From Pelagibacteraceae bacterium AG-325-J13 (GTDB lineage: Bacteria > Pseudomonadota > Alphaproteobacteria > Pelagibacterales > Pelagibacteraceae): DNA of 64,000 bases. The DNA is taken from assembly GCA_003282835.1 (NCBI GenBank), contig QBYL01000002.1, forward strand, positions 55,001 to 119,000, given 5' to 3'. The position numbers and the translations under genes were made by a program. Every line of letters begins with the position of its first letter. The first letter of the stretch is position 1. This document shows positions 25,673 through 34,840 of this stretch, piece after piece. The notes below the pieces were generated by a model. That model saw only the letters and a program-made list of their open reading frames with translations. It was not told the DNA's origin and did not search any database.

Positions 25673-26767
25673 ATGATAGTTGGTTCAACTAAAGAAAATT
25701 TAACATTAGAAAAGAGAATTGCAATTAACCCTGAAACTGCCAAAAATATTATTGGCTTAGGACTCAAAGTTTGCATCGAAAAAAATTATGCAAAACATTT
25801 AGGTATTGAAGATAAAGAATTTTCTAATATAGGAGTAGAAATCAAGAATTCTTCAGAAGAAGTTTTAAGTTCATGCAATTTATTGATTAAAGTTAATTGT
25901 CCTTCTGAAAAAGAAATTAATGGTTTAAAAGAAAAAACTATAATTATTGGAATGTTAAACCCCTCAAAAAATAAAAATCAAATAAACGAAATTATAAAAA
26001 AAAAATTAAACATTTTTTCACTAGAATTGTTACCTCGTATAACTAGAGCACAATCGATGGACGTATTATCCTCACAATCAAATTTAGCTGGATATAGGGC
26101 AGTAATTGAGTCTGTCGCAGAGTTTGAGAGAGCTGTACCAATGATGATGACAGCTGCAGGCACAGTTCCCGCTGCAAAGATTTTAGTTATTGGGGCTGGT
26201 GTTGCAGGTTTACAAGCTATAGCAACTGCCAAACGATTAGGGGCGATTGTATCGGCAACAGACGTACGTGCTGCTTCTAAAGAACAAGTAGAAAGTCTTG
26301 GTGGAAGATTTTTAACTATTGAACAATCTGAAGATATGGAAACTTCAGACGGTTATGCAAAAGAGGCAAGCGATGAATATAAAAAAAAACAAGCCGAGAT
26401 GATGCGAGAAGCTCTAAAAAAAAATGATATAGTTATATGTACCGCGTTAATTCCAGGAAAACCTGCGCCAAGAATTTTAACCGAGGAATTAGTAAAATTA
26501 ATGAAACCTGGCTCAATTATTTATGATTTGGCTGCAGAACAAGGTGGAAATTCTGCATTTTCTGAACCTGGAAAAATAAATTTGGTCAATGGAATTAAAA
26601 TAGTTGGAGTTAAAAATTTGATGAACAGATTGCCACTCACAGCATCTAGTTTATATGCTAAAAATTTATTTAGTTTTATCAGAAATTTATATAGCAAAGA
26701 TAAAAAAGACTTTAACATTAATCTCGAAGATGAGATCATAAATAAAACACTAATTAAAGAAGTTTAA
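25673..26767 (+). CDS. pntA: NAD(P) transhydrogenase subunit alpha part 1
   Basis: 364 residues forming the soluble NAD(H)-binding domain I. RITRAQSMDVLSSQSNLAGY and the Rossmann loop VIGAGVAGLQAIATAKRLGA (about 171-190) with ATDVR are diagnostic. The protein lacks membrane helices because, as in Rhodospirillum and other alphaproteobacteria, the alpha subunit is split. With PntAB and PntB it uses the proton motive force to reduce NADP with NADH. Confidence 0.95.
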   Translation: MIVGSTKENLTLEKRIAINPETAKNIIGLGLKVCIEKNYAKHLGIEDKEFSNIGVEIKNSSEEVLSSCNLLIKVNCPSEKEINGLKEKTIIIGMLNPSKNKNQINEIIKKKLNIFSLELLPRITRAQSMDVLSSQSNLAGYRAVIESVAEFERAVPMMMTAAGTVPAAKILVIGAGVAGLQAIATAKRLGAIVSATDVRAASKEQVESLGGRFLTIEQSEDMETSDGYAKEASDEYKKKQAEMMREALKKNDIVICTALIPGKPAPRILTEELVKLMKPGSIIYDLAAEQGGNSAFSEPGKINLVNGIKIVGVKNLMNRLPLTASSLYAKNLFSFIRNLYSKDKKDFNINLEDEIINKTLIKEV

Positions 26768-26769
26768 TT

Positions 26770-27081
26770 ATGGAAATTGACCCATTTATATTTAGATTGA
26801 GTATTTTTATTTTATCAATTTTTATAGGATATTATGTAGTTTGGAGCGTTACTCCATCTTTACATACACCTTTAATGTCAGTAACTAATGCAATTTCATC
26901 AGTTATAATTGTTGGTGCAATAATCGCTGCATTAGCTAATTCATCAGAAAATATATTTAGTGTTTCTAGTACCTTTGGGTTTGTAGCAATTATTTTAGCT
27001 GCAATAAATATCTTTGGTGGTTTTTTAGTAACACAAAGAATGCTTCAAATGTATAAAAAAAAGAAAGATAAAAAAAAATGA
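26770..27081 (+). CDS. pntAB: NAD(P) transhydrogenase subunit alpha part 2
   Basis: 103 residues with three to four membrane helices and the segment WSVTPSLHTPLMSVTNAISSV, conserved in the membrane part of the transhydrogenase alpha chain. Starts 2 bases after pntA and overlaps pntB by 4 bases, so the three are coupled. It forms part of the proton channel. Confidence 0.94.
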   Translation: MEIDPFIFRLSIFILSIFIGYYVVWSVTPSLHTPLMSVTNAISSVIIVGAIIAALANSSENIFSVSSTFGFVAIILAAINIFGGFLVTQRMLQMYKKKKDKKK

Positions 27082-28481
27082 TTTCAGCAAACCTTTCAGC
27101 AATTTTTTATTTAATTTCGGGAATTCTATTCATCTTAGCATTAAGAGGTTTATCGTCTCCAGATACATCAAGACAAGGTAATTATTTCGGTATTGCAGGA
27201 ATGATTATAGCCATTGTTGTCACATTTTTATCAGTAGGAAATTTTACTAGTTCACTAATATATATAATTATTTTTTTGACTATTGGAGGAGCAATTGGAG
27301 CTTTTATTGCTTTTAAAATACCAATGACAGCAATGCCAGAGTTAGTTGCAGGATTTCATAGTCTTGTTGGTTTAGCTGCAGTTTTTGTGGCTATTGCTGC
27401 TTTTTTAAATCCTCAAGCATTCAATTTAGGAATTGTAGGAGATATAAAACTAGCAAGTTTAATTGAGATGTCAATTGGAGCAGCAGTCGGTGCAATAACT
27501 TTTTCTGGATCAATTATTGCATTTTTAAAACTAAGAGGGTTAATGTCTGGATCTCCAATAACTTTTAAGGGTCAACATCTATTAAATTTATTTATTGGAA
27601 TATCAATTTTAATTTTAATATTTTATTTATGTAAAACTCAGTCTGCAAATATGTTTTGGGCTGTAATCGCTATCTCTTTTGCGGTAGGGGTATTACTAAT
27701 TATACCAATTGGTGGCGCTGACATGCCAGTAGTTATATCAATGCTTAATTCTTATTCAGGTTGGGCAGCAGCAGGTATTGGATTCACTTTAGAGAATACG
27801 GCTTTAATTATTACAGGGGCTTTGGTCGGATCTTCAGGAGCAATATTATCTTACATAATGTGTAAAGCTATGAATCGTTCATTTGCGAGTGTAATTTTAG
27901 GAGGTTTTGGAGCCGATAATACGTCTAGTGATGAAAAAAATCAAAAAGATAAAAAACCTGTTAAAAGTGGAAATGCTGAGGATGCAGCTTTTTTAATGAA
28001 AAATGCTTCATCAGTAATTATTGTTCCTGGCTATGGTATGGCAGTTGCACAAGCACAACATGCGCTTAGAGAAATGGTAGATAAATTAAAAAAGAACGAT
28101 ATTAAAGTGACCTACGCAATACATCCGGTTGCAGGAAGAATGCCAGGACATATGAACGTGCTTCTTGCAGAAGCTAATGTCCCATATGATGAGGTCTTCG
28201 AACTCGAAGATATTAATAACGATTTTGCTAATTCTGATGTAGCTTTTGTCATTGGAGCTAATGATGTAACAAATCCGGTAGCAAAAACAGACCCTAAGAG
28301 CCCAATATTTGGAATGCCAGTGCTTGATGTTGAAAAATGCAAGTCAGTTTTATTTGTTAAAAGAAGTTTATCGCCTGGATACGCGGGAATAGACAATGAG
28401 TTATTTTATAGAGATAATACACTTATGCTATTTGCTGATGCAAAAAAAATGACTGAAGATATCGTTAAAAACTTAGATTAA
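27078..28481 (+). CDS. pntB: NAD(P) transhydrogenase subunit beta
   Basis: 467 residues. The N-terminal ~270 residues carry about eight or nine membrane helices, including MPELVAGFHSLVGLAA and GGADMPVVISMLNSYSGWAAA. The C-terminal domain III binds NADP: VIIVPGYGMAVAQAQHALR, HPVAGRMPGHMNVLLAEA and GANDVTNPVA are all family hallmarks. Completes the proton-pumping transhydrogenase. Confidence 0.96.
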   Translation: MISANLSAIFYLISGILFILALRGLSSPDTSRQGNYFGIAGMIIAIVVTFLSVGNFTSSLIYIIIFLTIGGAIGAFIAFKIPMTAMPELVAGFHSLVGLAAVFVAIAAFLNPQAFNLGIVGDIKLASLIEMSIGAAVGAITFSGSIIAFLKLRGLMSGSPITFKGQHLLNLFIGISILILIFYLCKTQSANMFWAVIAISFAVGVLLIIPIGGADMPVVISMLNSYSGWAAAGIGFTLENTALIITGALVGSSGAILSYIMCKAMNRSFASVILGGFGADNTSSDEKNQKDKKPVKSGNAEDAAFLMKNASSVIIVPGYGMAVAQAQHALREMVDKLKKNDIKVTYAIHPVAGRMPGHMNVLLAEANVPYDEVFELEDINNDFANSDVAFVIGANDVTNPVAKTDPKSPIFGMPVLDVEKCKSVLFVKRSLSPGYAGIDNELFYRDNTLMLFADAKKMTEDIVKNLD

Positions 28482-29179
28482 TGAAAACAAAAATATTTTG
28501 TGATATCGCTGACTTTAAAACTATTAAGTTTTTTAATAGTAAATCCATTGTTGATGGTTTTACAACGAATCCAAGTCTGATGAGATTGGCTGGTGCAAAA
28601 AGTTATAAAAATTATTCATTAAAAATATTAAAAGTTTGCAAAAAAAAACCTATCTCTTTTGAAGTTTTTGCAGATAACCCAAAAGAAATGCTTAAACAAG
28701 CTTATCAAATTAACAAATGGGGAAAAAATGTTTATGTTAAAATTCCAGTTGTTAATTCGAAAGGTAAGTTTATGGGACCAGTTATAAAAGAATTAAGTGA
28801 TAAGAAAATAAAATTAAATATAACTGCAGTGTATACATTTAAGCAAACAAAAAAAATCGCTAAATCACTTAATAAAAAATCAAAATCAATTATATCTATT
28901 TTTGCTGGAAGAATGGCTGATAAAGGAATAGATCCTGTGCCTGTTTTTAAAAAAAGCATTACTTATTGTAGTAAATTTAAAAATATACAAATATTATGGG
29001 CAAGCACTAGAGAGGCATATAATTATATTCAGGCAAAACAATTAAAATGTAGTATAATTACAATGCCACCAAAAATTATTGAAAAAATTGACTCTTTTGG
29101 AAAAAAATCAAATATCTTAACTTTAGATACTGTGAAAGGTTTTTTAATAGATAGCAAAAAATCTAAATTTAAAATTTAA
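28481..29179 (+). CDS. transaldolase-like protein (TalC/Fsa type)
   Basis: 232 residues, TIM-barrel of the small transaldolase type. IFCDIADFKTIK, GFTTNPSLM (26-34) and the Schiff-base lysine K87 in VYVKIPV are in place; FAGRMADKGIDP and ILWASTREAYNY follow the family pattern. It moves dihydroxyacetone units between sugar phosphates or acts as fructose-6-phosphate aldolase. Start overlaps the pntB stop by 1 base; end overlaps the opposing deacetylase gene by 4 bases. Confidence 0.82.
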   Translation: MKTKIFCDIADFKTIKFFNSKSIVDGFTTNPSLMRLAGAKSYKNYSLKILKVCKKKPISFEVFADNPKEMLKQAYQINKWGKNVYVKIPVVNSKGKFMGPVIKELSDKKIKLNITAVYTFKQTKKIAKSLNKKSKSIISIFAGRMADKGIDPVPVFKKSITYCSKFKNIQILWASTREAYNYIQAKQLKCSIITMPPKIIEKIDSFGKKSNILTLDTVKGFLIDSKKSKFKI

Positions 29180-29940
29180 AAAAATTTTCGTTTAAATTTT
29201 AATGTTTTTTCAAAAAAAATATTTATAAATTTATTTATGAAACGATTATTTGTCTTAGAAAAAGCTTCATCTAAACTGATTATTCTTCTATAATTTTTTT
29301 CAATAAATTTTTCAAAATTTTCAAAATCTTCATTTTTCCAATAATTTAGATGTATTTGAGTTGATTGTATTCCATATGGAAGCATAAATAATTTGTAGAA
29401 TAGCTGAGGTATAAACTTGATATTTTTATATTTATATGGAGACAATCCATAACCATCTATTACTTGATAAATATTGTTGTTTATTAGTGCTTCAAAAGTA
29501 TTTGAGTCGTAAGTATGGTTAGGCGAGAAAAAAGTTTTAATTTTAATATTATTTTCCTTAAATATTTGTAGCCCTTTTTTTAATCTAGAATTTTGCTCAT
29601 TAAGAGAATGACCACAAAACTCAGATCTTCCTCCGTAACCAAAGAAATCCATTTTATTAGTTTCTTGATCATAAACATGAGTATAACCATGCATAGCAAT
29701 CGTCCAATTGTCGAGCTCCCATTTTTTAACTGTATCCCAAAATTTTTCTTTTACAGGATAGTTCAAAAGTTCTTCATCTTTATTATTGGGTATTACTCCA
29801 AGCACGGGTTTAATGTTAAATTTATTCAATATAATTTCACATTTATCCATCATTTCCCAATTCATATTAGGCGCTATGTCATCAAAACGTATAACGATAC
29901 CGGTTTGTCCATCGTATCCTTTTGAAAGGTTTTTACTCAT
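29176..29940 (-). CDS. DUF2334-type polysaccharide deacetylase-like protein
   Basis: 254 residues with the NodB-fold metal site: D20/D21 in IRFDDIAP and H84/H88 in AMHGYTHVY; FFSPNHTYD is the third conserved block. No signal peptide, so it would act in the cytoplasm, perhaps on a lipid-linked or nucleotide-linked amino sugar. It opens a small accessory cassette and is divergent from a GT2. Deacetylase activity is a family-level inference. Confidence 0.75.
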   Translation of the reverse strand: MSKNLSKGYDGQTGIVIRFDDIAPNMNWEMMDKCEIILNKFNIKPVLGVIPNNKDEELLNYPVKEKFWDTVKKWELDNWTIAMHGYTHVYDQETNKMDFFGYGGRSEFCGHSLNEQNSRLKKGLQIFKENNIKIKTFFSPNHTYDSNTFEALINNNIYQVIDGYGLSPYKYKNIKFIPQLFYKLFMLPYGIQSTQIHLNYWKNEDFENFEKFIEKNYRRIISLDEAFSKTNNRFINKFINIFFEKTLKFKRKFF

Positions 29941-30011
29941 AAATAATGGTTAATATTTTTAATTTGTATTTATATTCAAATATAAACTAATTCCACTTAC
30001 AATAACATAGA

Positions 30012-30908
30012 ATGAAAAATAAAGAAAAATTAGTTAGCATAATATTAAATTGTTATAATGGTGAAAAGTACCTAAAACATGCTTTGAAAAGTATTCTGCG
30101 CCAATCATACAAAAATTGGGAATTGATATTCTGGGATAATAGATCGACAGACTCAAGTAAGAAAATTTTTGATACTTTCAAAAATAAGAAATTTAAGTAT
30201 TTTTTTTCCTCAAGTCATACCAGTTTGTATGAAGCTAGAAACCTCGCTATAAATAAGAGCAAAGGACAATTTTTAAGTTTTGTAGATGCTGATGATATGT
30301 GGGAAAAAAATAAATTAAAAACACAAGTTAAATTTTTTGAGGATAAAAAAGTCGGAGTGGTTTATGGAAATTCTTGGCTTCTAAATGAAACTACTAAGAA
30401 AAAAAAAAAATTCATAAATTATACTATAAAAGATGGATATATTTATAACGATTTAATTCAAAAATATAATGTTGGTATACTAACTGCAATTATTAGAAAA
30501 TCTTGTTTAAATAGTCTAAAAAAAATTTTTGATAAGAGGTATAACATAATAGGCGACTACGATTTGTTTATAAGGTTATCAAAAAAATTTAAGTTTAAAG
30601 TTATCCAAGATCCCGTAGCCACTTATAGAATTCATGCAAATAATCTATCAATCTTGAAAAAAGATTTAGAAATTAAAGAATTAAACCATTGGCTAAAAAT
30701 TAATAAAAAGAGTTTGGGATTGTTGAATTATAAAAAGATTAAAAAGAAGATTAAAAATTTAGAATTTTTAAACTTAAAATTTAAAAAAAACTTTATACAT
30801 GCTTTAATTTATTTTTTAAAATTTATATTTTTGATAGGTAATATTAAAAACCTATTAATTCTAATGTTGCCAAAATTTTTTCTCAAAAAAATTATGTGGT
30901 TCTATTAA
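30012..30908 (+). CDS. family 2 glycosyltransferase
   Basis: 298 residues. LVSIILNCYNGEKYLKHALKSI, IFWDNRSTDSSKKI and LSFVDADDMWEKNKL (DxD) define a GT-A GT2; DYDLFIRLSKKFKF is the acceptor-side ED-like motif. The C-terminus has a hydrophobic stretch (about 262-295) that may anchor it to the membrane. First gene of a plus-strand trio with two acyltransferase-like genes; acceptor unknown. Confidence 0.83.
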   Translation: MKNKEKLVSIILNCYNGEKYLKHALKSILRQSYKNWELIFWDNRSTDSSKKIFDTFKNKKFKYFFSSSHTSLYEARNLAINKSKGQFLSFVDADDMWEKNKLKTQVKFFEDKKVGVVYGNSWLLNETTKKKKKFINYTIKDGYIYNDLIQKYNVGILTAIIRKSCLNSLKKIFDKRYNIIGDYDLFIRLSKKFKFKVIQDPVATYRIHANNLSILKKDLEIKELNHWLKINKKSLGLLNYKKIKKKIKNLEFLNLKFKKNFIHALIYFLKFIFLIGNIKNLLILMLPKFFLKKIMWFY

Positions 30909-30909
30909 T

Positions 30910-31428
30910 ATGTATTTAAATTTTTTTTTTAGTTATTTATTATCTTATTTTAGAGAAGTGCTTTTATTTGAGTCAAATAGAAACAGTAAAATAATTTCAT
31001 TTAAAGATGAAAAAATTAAAAAATATAAATCACTCAAGAACATTAAGGAAAAACTTTTAATTAAACATCTAAAAGAAACCAACAAAATTCAGAGATTTAA
31101 TGATAAACAAATTTTTTGTGTTTTATACCATAAAAATAAAGTAACCTGCTTTGGTTGGATACATAATCATCAGCGTTGTTACATCAGCGAAATTAACAAG
31201 CATATTAGAATCCTCAATTCAAATATTTTATATGATTTTTTTACGTTACCAAAATCTAGAAATAAAGGTTTTTATTCTAAATTGCTAAGACTTATAAAAA
31301 ATACGAAAAACAAAAAAAAATTTGTAATTTATTGTCTAAAAAATAATATTGTAAGCAAAAATGGTATATTAAAAGCAAATTTCAAATTAATTAAAAAGAT
31401 TAACAGATATAGAGATGTACGATTTTAA
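30910..31428 (+). CDS. GNAT-like acetyltransferase, small
   Basis: 172 residues. LYDFFTLPKSRNKGFYSKLL (about 115-134) matches the GNAT acetyl-CoA loop region, and FVIYCLKNNIVSKNGILKANFKLIKK resembles its closing strands. The family call is moderate because the protein is short and divergent. Starts 1 base after the GT2 and overlaps the next gene by 14 bases. Probably acylates an amino sugar or lipid made by this cassette. Confidence 0.55.
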   Translation: MYLNFFFSYLLSYFREVLLFESNRNSKIISFKDEKIKKYKSLKNIKEKLLIKHLKETNKIQRFNDKQIFCVLYHKNKVTCFGWIHNHQRCYISEINKHIRILNSNILYDFFTLPKSRNKGFYSKLLRLIKNTKNKKKFVIYCLKNNIVSKNGILKANFKLIKKINRYRDVRF

Positions 31429-32479
31429 AATATATGAGAGTTTATCAGAGGAATTAGAAATTCTTTGGAGTAAACTAGAAAAAAAATCTAATAAAAATTT
31501 TTTTCAAAGTTATGATTATATTAAGTCATTAGTAGAATTAGAAAACAATTTACTCAAAATCGTAGTTGTTTTCGTAAACAACGAGCCAGTTGCGATATTT
31601 CCTCTCGAAATAAAAAAATATTTTATATTTAAAGTTTTACAGTGGATTGGAACAAAAAAATCAGATCTATGTAATCCCATGATTTCACAGAATGTTGATT
31701 TATGCAAAAATAAGGATTTTTTTATAAAAACTTGGAATAATATTTTAGCCAAAATAGGAAAATGTGATTTAATTTTCTTTAATAATCAACCTGAAAAAAT
31801 TCAAAAAACTTTAAATCCGTTTGTAGATTTATTTAAAACCAATTCTTTTTCAAAAGTCTACCAAATTTTCTTACCTAATGATTATGAAAGTTACATTAAT
31901 GAAATCAAATTAAAAGATAAGGCACACCATTACGAGTTACATAGAACATCAATTAAGTTAAATAAGCTTAAAGAAAATTTTAATGTTACTTTTGTAATAA
32001 GTGACACACACTCTGATAAGATAATTTTTAAAGAAATAATTCAAAAAAAAATAAATCAACTTGAGTTTAAAAACAACAAACATAATTTAGATTTTACATT
32101 TATTAAGCTTTATGAAAATTTAATTAAGAAAGATAAAGGTAAATATTTTATGTTCAATATTAAAGTTAATGATAAGATAATTTCTAGTTGTTTCGCTATA
32201 ATTTTTGAAAATACTTTTTATTATTATATTCCAATGCTTATCTCCAAAGAATATAATAATTTTAAACCAGGAAAAATATTAATAATGAAGTTAATTAAAT
32301 GGTGTTTTGAAAATAACATTAAAATTTTTGATTTTGGCCTCGGTGAAGAAAACTATAAAAAACATTTTAGTAATTATTCATTAAATATTCATAGGTACAT
32401 TTATCACAGAAATTTAAAAGGGTATTTTCTATCTTTAATATTAAAATTTTTATTTTTTTATAAAACTAAGAAACCCTAG
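31415..32479 (+). CDS. BioF2/CelD-like acyltransferase (GNAT type)
   Basis: 354 residues. The N-terminal half has FFQSYDYIKSLVELE and VAIFPLEI. The second half has YFMFNIKVNDKIISSCFAI, YYYIPMLISKEYNNFKPGKIL and IFDFGLGEENYKKHF, the pattern of the double-GNAT CelD/BcsL family found with exopolysaccharide genes. It probably transfers an acyl group to a glycan. The 3' end overlaps the opposing typA stop by 14 bases. Confidence 0.72.
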   Translation: MYDFKIYESLSEELEILWSKLEKKSNKNFFQSYDYIKSLVELENNLLKIVVVFVNNEPVAIFPLEIKKYFIFKVLQWIGTKKSDLCNPMISQNVDLCKNKDFFIKTWNNILAKIGKCDLIFFNNQPEKIQKTLNPFVDLFKTNSFSKVYQIFLPNDYESYINEIKLKDKAHHYELHRTSIKLNKLKENFNVTFVISDTHSDKIIFKEIIQKKINQLEFKNNKHNLDFTFIKLYENLIKKDKGKYFMFNIKVNDKIISSCFAIIFENTFYYYIPMLISKEYNNFKPGKILIMKLIKWCFENNIKIFDFGLGEENYKKHFSNYSLNIHRYIYHRNLKGYFLSLILKFLFFYKTKKP

Positions 32480-34283
32480 ACCTTCTTTTTCTTTCATGAG
32501 GATCTAAGATTAGTTTTCTTAATCTGCAAGACTTAGGAGTAATCTCGAGTGCTTCATCAGTATTTAGCATTCCTAATTGTTCTGCAATAGCCATCTTCCT
32601 AACTGGAGTCAAAACAACATTTTCATCTGTACCTTGAGTTCTCATATTTGTAAGTTTTTTTCCTTTCATAACATTTATTTCAAGATCTCCACTTTTAGAT
32701 GCCAAACCTACAATCATTCCTTCATATATTGGATCATTATGCGTAACAAACATTTCACCTCTAGCTTGAAGATTGAAAATAGCGAAAGCTACGGCTTTTC
32801 CATTTTCGATAGAAATAAGTGCTCCATTTCTTCTGCCCTCCATATCGCCAGAGTAATTACCATATGAATGAAAGATCCTATTTATTACTCCAGTTCCTTT
32901 AGTTAAAGTTAAAAATCTGCTAGTGTAACCCATCAATCCTCTTGTAGGAGCATGAAAGACAAGTCTTTTTTTATTTTTACCAGTATCTTTAAGTTCAATT
33001 AATTTTCCTTTTCTTCTATTCATTGAGTCAATAATTTTAGAAGAATATTCTTCGTCTAAATCCATTGTGACCTCCTCTAAGGGCTCCAATTTTTTTCCGT
33101 TATCTTCATTTTTAAATAATACTTTTGGAGGACTGACTGTCATTTCAAATCCTTCTCTTCTCATTTGTGTAAGCAAAATTTCTAACATCAGTTCACCACG
33201 ACCACTTATAATAAATGCATCTTTATTTTCATTCTCATCAAATGTTATGCCGACGTTATTCTCTGCTTCAAGTATCAATCTTTCTCTAATTTGAGTGCTG
33301 GTTAATTTTTTACCTTCTGTTCCAGCTAATGGAGAGGTATTGACCGTAATAGTTATAGACATAGTTGGAGGATCAATAGGTGTAGCATCTATAGGATCAT
33401 TGATCTCTAAATCACAAATTGTGTCTGCAACATTTGCCTTTTCTAAACCTGCTATTATGACGATATCTCCAGCTTCACCAGTTTCAATAGGAACTTTTTT
33501 GGTGCCTTCATATCTAAAAATTTTAGTCAGTCTTCCCTCATCAATTTTTTCTCTTTTTAGATTAATTGCTTTAATTCTTTGGTTTGCTTTTGCTGTACCT
33601 TGAGCAATTTTACCAATTAAACTTCTCCCCAAAAAACTATCTGCGTAAAGCAGTGTAGATAACATAGCAAAAGGTTTATTTTTATCTAATTCTTTCGGTT
33701 TTACTTTTTCAATTATTAAGTCTAATAAAGGATGTAAATTTTTTCTTAATCCATTTATCTCTTTATCTGCCCAACCAGACCTACCACTAGCATATAAAAC
33801 TGGAAAATCTAACTGTTCTTCATTAGCGTCAAGACTTACAAATAAATCAAAAGTTTCATCTAAAACTTCGTTAGCTCTTTGATCAGCTTTATCTAATTTA
33901 TTTATTATTACTATTGGCTTAAGGCCTTGCTTGAGGGCTTTTGCTAAAACAAATTTTGTTTGTGGCATTACTCCTTCAGCAGAGTCAATTAATAATAAAG
34001 CGCCATCTGCCATATGCAAAACTCTTTCAACTTCAGCAGCAAAATCTCTATGTCCTGGAGTATCTATTATATTTACTCTAGTATTTTTCCAGTTTATTGA
34101 TGTTGGTTTTGCTAAGATTGTAATTCCTCTCTCTTTTTCAAGTTCACCGGAGTCCATCACTCTTTCTTCTACGACTTCATTATCCCTAAACAAACCACTT
34201 TGCTTCATTAAATTATCGATTAAGGTAGTTTTTCCATGATCGACATGGGCAATAATGGTTATGTTTATTATTTTGTTCGACAT
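32466..34283 (-). CDS. typA: ribosome-associated GTPase TypA/BipA
   Basis: 605 residues, normal length. P-loop AHVDHGKTTL (12-21), DTPGHRDFAAEV, NKLDK, and the C-terminal BipA-specific domain with SYGNYSGDMEGRRNGALIS and the ending DPHERKRRSR. This translational GTPase aids ribosome assembly and the stress response. The start is 3 bases from the initiator tRNA gene end on the same strand. Confidence 0.97.
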   Translation of the reverse strand: MSNKIINITIIAHVDHGKTTLIDNLMKQSGLFRDNEVVEERVMDSGELEKERGITILAKPTSINWKNTRVNIIDTPGHRDFAAEVERVLHMADGALLLIDSAEGVMPQTKFVLAKALKQGLKPIVIINKLDKADQRANEVLDETFDLFVSLDANEEQLDFPVLYASGRSGWADKEINGLRKNLHPLLDLIIEKVKPKELDKNKPFAMLSTLLYADSFLGRSLIGKIAQGTAKANQRIKAINLKREKIDEGRLTKIFRYEGTKKVPIETGEAGDIVIIAGLEKANVADTICDLEINDPIDATPIDPPTMSITITVNTSPLAGTEGKKLTSTQIRERLILEAENNVGITFDENENKDAFIISGRGELMLEILLTQMRREGFEMTVSPPKVLFKNEDNGKKLEPLEEVTMDLDEEYSSKIIDSMNRRKGKLIELKDTGKNKKRLVFHAPTRGLMGYTSRFLTLTKGTGVINRIFHSYGNYSGDMEGRRNGALISIENGKAVAFAIFNLQARGEMFVTHNDPIYEGMIVGLASKSGDLEINVMKGKKLTNMRTQGTDENVVLTPVRKMAIAEQLGMLNTDEALEITPKSCRLRKLILDPHERKRRSRVS

Positions 34284-34286
34284 GAT

Positions 34287-34363
<77 letters not shown>

Positions 34364-34368
34364 GTAAA

Positions 34369-34572
34369 TTAATATTTTTTTATATTTATTGCCTGAAGTT
34401 TATTTTTCTCTTCCTTAATATCAAATTTTATTTTTTGTTCCTCTTTCAAAACTCTTAATTTTGAACTCTCTAGAGCAGAAATATGTAAAAAAATATCTTT
34501 ATTTGTTTCATCTTCAGTAATGAACCCATAACCCTTTTTGGAGTTAAACCATTTAATTTTACCTGATGGCAT
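34369..34572 (-). CDS. cspA: cold shock protein
   Basis: 67 residues from the ATG at 34572, chosen over the track start (34587) because AAGGGA lies at ribosome-binding distance in front of it and MPSGKIKWFNSKKGYGFI fits the family N-terminus. RNP-1 (KGYGFI) and RNP-2-like (DIFLHIS) motifs are present. A single-stranded RNA/DNA binding chaperone. It starts 23 bases after rpsU, probably in one transcript. Confidence 0.94.
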   Translation of the reverse strand: MPSGKIKWFNSKKGYGFITEDETNKDIFLHISALESSKLRVLKEEQKIKFDIKEEKNKLQAINIKKY

Positions 34573-34595
34573 TGTAAATCCCTTCATTTAAATAT

Positions 34596-34790
34596 TTAGT
34601 ATCTATTTTTTAATTTTTGAAGTTTTTTAATTCGTTTGAGATTCTCAGTTTGAACTCTTTTTTTTCTTTCAGATGGTTTTTCGTAAGTACTTTTCATTTT
34701 CATTATTTTAAAAAAACCTTCTTTTTGAAGCTTTCTTTTTAGTACTCTAATTGCTTGTTCAACATTGTTATCCTTTACGTCTATTTTAAT
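34596..34790 (-). CDS. rpsU: 30S ribosomal protein S21, apparent ATT start
   Basis: Not in the track because the frame has no ATG, GTG or TTG before the conserved region. The reading frame gives KIDVKDNNVEQAIRVLKRKL, then FFKIMKMKSTYEKPSE and a basic tail, clearly S21, 64 residues. A perfect GGAGG lies 5 bases before an in-frame ATT at 34790; the only codons between the upstream in-frame TAA and this ATT are CTG, GAG, GTT and TTT. ATT is therefore the best start. AUU starts are known for infC and pcnB in E. coli and are policed by IF3. Confidence 0.88.
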   Translation of the reverse strand: MKIDVKDNNVEQAIRVLKRKLQKEGFFKIMKMKSTYEKPSERKKRVQTENLKRIKKLQKLKNRY

Positions 34791-34800
34791 AAAAACCTCC
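34791..34800 (-). promoter_or_regulatory. strong Shine-Dalgarno fixing the rpsU ATT start
   Basis: GGAGG (34796-34800 on the minus strand) then five T, then ATT. It is one of the few near-perfect ribosome binding sites in this otherwise SD-poor window, and its spacing selects the ATT codon. Confidence 0.75.
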
Positions 34801-34840
34801 AGTTAATTTCAAGTTTGTTATCATTTGATTGTATGATTGT

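Noticed and set aside
29969-29986. TTTATATT-CA-AATATAAA palindrome between the deacetylase and GT2 genes
   Set aside because: Pure A/T dyads of this length are expected by chance in DNA this AT-rich; there is no second copy or linked regulator.
33067-34239. Several plus-strand ORFs of 75-102 codons across typA
   Set aside because: All are antisense to the intact, conserved typA frame, with low-complexity Ser/Ile/Leu-rich products and no motifs.
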